Source of the DNA: Phycisphaerales bacterium
Lineage (GTDB): Bacteria > Planctomycetota > Phycisphaerae > Phycisphaerales > SM1A02
Assembly: GCA_003520025.1 (NCBI GenBank)
Contig: DOVP01000052.1
Location: forward strand, 5,741-12,557
Reading direction: 5' to 3'
DNA length: 6,817 bases
Positions 5,386 through 6,817 of this stretch are shown here, in pieces. Each line of letters starts with the position of its first letter. The stretch's first letter is position 1. Below the pieces are notes generated by a model. The model made no database searches, was not told where the DNA came from, and saw nothing but the letters and a program-made list of their open reading frames with translations. Made by a program: the position numbers and the translations under genes.

Positions 5386-6817
5386 CTACTTGAACGAACA
5401 CTGCGAGAGATAGTCAAGAAGATCCTGCGTGTCAACCAGCCCTGAGCAGTTGAAGTCGCCTGGGCAATCCGGCGGCGTTCCAATGCAGCCCAAATCATTG
5501 ATGATGAGGAGCAGTCCCGTCACGCCGTCACACGGGATATCGACAAGGCAGCATTCGTCGGGAATGCCATCACCGTTCTTATCTTCGCTGATGCCATCAG
5601 CGATGTCGCAACTGTCTGGCCGTCCATTTTCGTTGCAGTCGGGAACGATCCCATCGGCGATTTCACATGAATCGAGCCGGGCCGTGATGTTGCAGTCGAC
5701 AGCATCGGGATCATCCCTGATCTGACAGATATCCAGGGCCCCATCCTCATCGCAGTCGAGCGATGGTTCATTCGCGATCTGAACGCAATCGTCGATGCCG
5801 TTTGGCTCACAGTCCTCGATGGTATCGCAGGCATCTCCGATTCCATCGCCATCGCAGTCATCCTGAGTTGGATTCCAGTCATTCACGCAGTTATCGTCGC
5901 TGTCCAGGACACCATCTTCATCGGCATCGTTGTTACAGGAGAATTCCGATTCATCAACGAGCAATCCCGGCGATCGATCGAAGTTCGTGCACTCATCGTG
6001 CGGGATGATGTTGATGAGTCCGTCTCCGTCCGGGTCGCTACCGATGACATCCGGGCAGCGGGTCAGACTCGGGCCGTCGGTGTCGGCCTCATCCCCCCAA
6101 GTGATGGTGTCGTGGGCCGTCAATGTGTCGTCTCGCAACATGAGGGTGGCTGTGTTTCCCGAAGGCGGCACGCGGAGGGGGAGGAATGCTCCGTTGCTCG
6201 CCGTGTGAATCGGGACGCCCTCCGGGAAGTCATTGGGATTTGGTTTTCCGCCGCCGAAGACCAGCACGGCGCATTTCGTTTCAATGAGGGTGATTTCCGA
6301 GAAGATGTGCCAGCGGATACCGTCCTGAAGGATTTCCCAGTTCTGAAGGTCGATGAAATCATCTGAGTTGTTGACGATTTCGACGAACTGGTCTTGCCCT
6401 GGATGGAAGACACCGTCCCCATTGACGTCCTCGACCGGATCGATGAGCACCTCATTGATCACGATGGCGTCGCAGATGAGCAGGTCATCCGGGTCGTCGC
6501 ACTCGTCGGGTATGCCGTTGCCGTTGCAATCCTCGCTCGACCCGGTGACCGGGTCGACGTCGCACTCGTCGGGGACCCCGTTGGTATTGCAGTCCAGCGC
6601 GGTGCCGTTGGCCACATCGCAGCGGTCGGGGATGCCGTTGGCATTGCAGTCGAGTCGGACACCCTCATCGATCTGGCATGAATCGATGCGGCAGTCCTCG
6701 TCACAGTCGATGATCACACCGTTGTAGACCAGTTCGGCCCGGATGTCCCACGCGTCCAGCACCAAGTTGCCGTTGCAGTCCGAGGCGTACTCAAGAAGGT
6801 GGCCATCGGCGGTGGCG
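5386..6817 (-). CDS. Secreted Asp/Cys-rich repeat protein with lamin-tail and dockerin-like domains, N-terminus beyond window
   Basis: 476 residues are visible and the reading frame is open to the right edge, so the start and any signal peptide lie outside; the TTG at 6765 is not a real start, since a repeat unit runs across it. Architecture (residue 1 at 6816): five units of about 19 residues of the type DCNGNGIPDECD (13-107); a lamin-tail domain (about 115-262, IVINEVLIDP, FVEIVNNSDDFIDLQNWEI); about seven more units (294-423), the first like thrombospondin type 3 (DADEDGVLDSDDNC); and a C-terminal CPGDFNCSGLVDTQDLLDYL (451-470) resembling one dockerin-type calcium loop and helix. The Asp/Asn spacing suggests calcium binding and the paired Cys suggest disulfides, so it is probably extracellular or surface-located. 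This combination is typical of Phycisphaerae, as I recall. No enzyme motif is present; the role may be adhesion or a structural display module. Confidence 0.88.
   Translation of the reverse strand, partial: ATADGHLLEYASDCNGNLVLDAWDIRAELVYNGVIIDCDEDCRIDSCQIDEGVRLDCNANGIPDRCDVANGTALDCNTNGVPDECDVDPVTGSSEDCNGNGIPDECDDPDDLLICDAIVINEVLIDPVEDVNGDGVFHPGQDQFVEIVNNSDDFIDLQNWEILQDGIRWHIFSEITLIETKCAVLVFGGGKPNPNDFPEGVPIHTASNGAFLPLRVPPSGNTATLMLRDDTLTAHDTITWGDEADTDGPSLTRCPDVIGSDPDGDGLINIIPHDECTNFDRSPGLLVDESEFSCNNDADEDGVLDSDDNCVNDWNPTQDDCDGDGIGDACDTIEDCEPNGIDDCVQIANEPSLDCDEDGALDICQIRDDPDAVDCNITARLDSCEIADGIVPDCNENGRPDSCDIADGISEDKNGDGIPDECCLVDIPCDGVTGLLLIINDLGCIGTPPDCPGDFNCSGLVDTQDLLDYLSQCSFK
5548..5937 (-). 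repeat. Second array of Asp/Cys-rich repeats (about seven units)
   Basis: Protein-level tandem repeat with a period of about 19-20 residues after the lamin-tail domain. Units begin NNDADEDG, DCDGDGIG, DCEPNGID, DCDEDGAL, DCNITARL, DCNENGRP and DKNGDGIP. The DCNITARL unit has lost most of its acidic ligand positions and the last unit has Lys for Cys, so these two may bind metal poorly. DNA identity between units is only partial, which points to old duplications. Confidence 0.75.
6496..6780 (-). repeat. First array of Asp/Cys-rich repeats (five visible units)
   Basis: Five units are visible before the lamin-tail domain, beginning DCNGNLVL, DCDEDCRI, DCNANGIP, DCNTNGVP and DCNGNGIP. The three canonical units closest to the lamin-tail domain are also similar at DNA level (GTTG…TTGCA blocks near 6520-6660), so recent expansion or gene conversion is possible. 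The array may continue beyond the right edge. Confidence 0.75.

Noticed and set aside
5379..5401. Intrinsic terminator at the holA convergence
   Set aside because: A 7-bp stem is possible on the minus strand but includes a G-U pair, has a 9-base loop and no U-run; listed only as an observation.
6766..6817. Treating the repeat protein as starting at the TTG at 6765
   Set aside because: The frame continues upstream with another repeat unit (DCNGN joined to LVLDAWDI), so the gene is cut by the window edge.
1..6817. Mobile element, CRISPR array, defence system, tRNA or rRNA
   Set aside because: No transposase, integrase, direct-repeat array, toxin-antitoxin or effector-type gene, and no cloverleaf or rRNA-like stretch was recognised on either strand; the gene content looks chromosomal.

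Overview
The window looks like a chromosomal stretch from a high-GC planctomycete, most likely of the Phycisphaerae type. The reasons are a large secreted protein built from D-C-N-x-N-G-I-P-D-E-C-D calcium-binding-type repeats with a lamin-tail domain and a dockerin-like C-terminus, a tandem pair of ClpP paralogues, and an FHA-domain histidine kinase. The lineage is inferred from protein style and not from a marker gene.

Layout. Positions 1-4325 are all minus strand and read as one probable operon. In transcription order it holds: an FHA/histidine-kinase protein (4325-2919); two ClpP peptidase subunits (2864-2229 and 2224-1619); a lipoprotein with a coiled coil (1619-1002); a 68-residue lipoprotein (976-770); and a membrane-anchored N-acetylmuramoyl-L-alanine amidase-like protein that runs off the left edge (632-<1). 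Gaps are 54, 4, -1 (TGATG overlap), 25 and up to 137 nt, so the ClpP-ClpP-lipoprotein core is tightly coupled. Divergent from the kinase, after only 42 nt, lies holA (4368-5378, plus strand), the DNA polymerase III delta subunit. holA converges with 7 nt spacing on the repeat/lamin-tail protein (6817-5386, minus strand, N-terminus beyond the right edge).

How the genes may work together. The two ClpPs are not equivalent. The first has a full Ser-His-Asp triad but an unusual active-site neighbourhood and a divergent N-terminus. The second has the classical N-terminus but Asn at the catalytic Asp position. This suggests a mixed, asymmetric ClpP1P2 peptidase. The linked signalling protein, two lipoproteins and peptidoglycan-type amidase suggest an envelope or stress context, but no direct functional link is visible. 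HolA is housekeeping and the repeat protein is probably exported.

I found no tRNA, rRNA, CRISPR array, insertion sequence, phage gene or recognisable defence system. The most interesting signals are the ClpP asymmetry, the Ser replacing the zinc-ligand Cys in the amidase, the non-acidic H-box of the kinase, and two inverted-repeat structures in short intergenic regions.
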